In this document: positions 5,648 through 5,841 of the stretch, piece after piece
How the letters are laid out: each line of letters begins with the position of its first letter
How positions within the stretch are numbered: position 1 is the first letter of the stretch
Assembly: GCA_038222915.1 (NCBI GenBank)
Contig: JBBRHH010000405.1
Coordinates: forward strand, 1 to 5,841
DNA length: 5,841 nucleotides
Reading direction: 5' to 3'
Source: JBBRHH01 sp038222915
GTDB taxonomy: Bacteria > Planctomycetota > Phycisphaerae > Tepidisphaerales > Tepidisphaeraceae
Position numbers and translations under genes: made by a program
The notes under the pieces: model-generated
Seen by the model: the letters and a program-made list of their open reading frames with translations, nothing else
What the model was told of the DNA's origin: nothing
The model's database searches: none

Positions 5648-5841
5648 ATGCCAAGAATCGCCCGCAACGCCCCCGGCGGCCTCATCTATCACGTCCTCAA
5701 CCGCGCCAACGGCCGCCTGCGCCTCTTCAAGAAAGAGCAAGACTACCTCGCCTTCGAGCAGGTCCTGCTTCTTGCCCACCGGCGCTCCCCCATCCGCATC
5801 CTGGACTATTGCCTCATGCCCAACCACTGGCACTTCGTGCT
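5648..5841 (+). CDS. REP-associated tyrosine transposase (RAYT), 3'-truncated by window edge
   Basis: The ATG at 5648 opens 64 full codons before the window ends. The N-terminus MPRIARNAPGGLIYHVLNRA and the segment ILDYCLMPNHWHFV are characteristic of Y1-family (Transposase_17 / TnpA_REP) proteins. His60-Trp61-His62 is the HUH metal-binding motif; the catalytic Tyr is expected downstream, outside the window. RAYTs are single-strand endonucleases related to IS200/IS605 TnpA. They recognise REP hairpins and are often single-copy, domesticated genes. The start matches the family N-terminus; the only nearby alternative ATG (5637) is out of frame. No good Shine-Dalgarno sequence precedes it, so translation may be weak, as is common for transposases. 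The repeat-rich 5559-5616 region just upstream supports the RAYT assignment. Whether the gene is intact cannot be seen. Confidence 0.92.
   Translation, partial: MPRIARNAPGGLIYHVLNRANGRLRLFKKEQDYLAFEQVLLLAHRRSPIRILDYCLMPNHWHFV

Noticed and set aside
5567..5833. Minus-strand open frame of 88 codons over the RAYT start
   Set aside because: It is the antisense shadow of the RAYT coding sequence, whose HWH motif and N-terminus are unmistakable.

Overview
The window looks like GC-rich chromosomal DNA from a Gram-negative bacterium with an outer membrane. A Planctomycetota or Verrucomicrobiota-like host seems most likely. The reasons are the RAYT N-terminus (an 'APGGLIYHVLNR' type that I associate with those phyla), the GC-rich third codon positions, and a large signal-peptide-bearing passenger protein of the two-partner secretion type. 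This taxonomic call is inference; nothing in the window proves it.

Layout, all genes on the + strand. (1) 1-669 is the 3' part of a gene for a DUF928-type protein, cut by the left edge. (2) 671-3601 follows after one base and encodes a 976-residue TpsA-like exoprotein. It has a signal peptide, a haemagglutination-activity (TPS) domain with an NPDG motif, an array of six 65-residue beta-helix repeats with an exact 195-bp period, and a C-terminal SPN/Cys/SSF-TGRAG module. (3) 3602-4105 is a 504-bp gap without a convincing gene; it ends in a candidate promoter and a good ribosome binding site. (4) 4106-5533 encodes a 475-residue secreted protein of unknown function, with two helical, possibly coiled-coil segments followed by beta-rich modules that may be OB-fold-like. 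(5) 5534-5647 holds three kinds of perfect two-copy tandem repeats and a REP-like hairpin. (6) 5648-5841 is the first 64 codons of a REP-associated tyrosine transposase (RAYT, Y1/HUH family) with the HWH metal-binding motif, cut by the right edge.

The first two genes almost certainly form one transcription unit. The DUF928 protein may act with the exported beta-helix protein, since these families are known to co-occur, especially in cyanobacteria, but the role of DUF928 is unknown. No TpsB/FhaC-type outer-membrane transporter is present here; it would have to lie outside the window. The 4106 gene has its own apparent start signals and is probably a separate unit. The RAYT and its upstream repeats form a separate, mobile or formerly mobile module.

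I see no rRNA, tRNA, CRISPR array, complete insertion sequence or strong intrinsic terminator.
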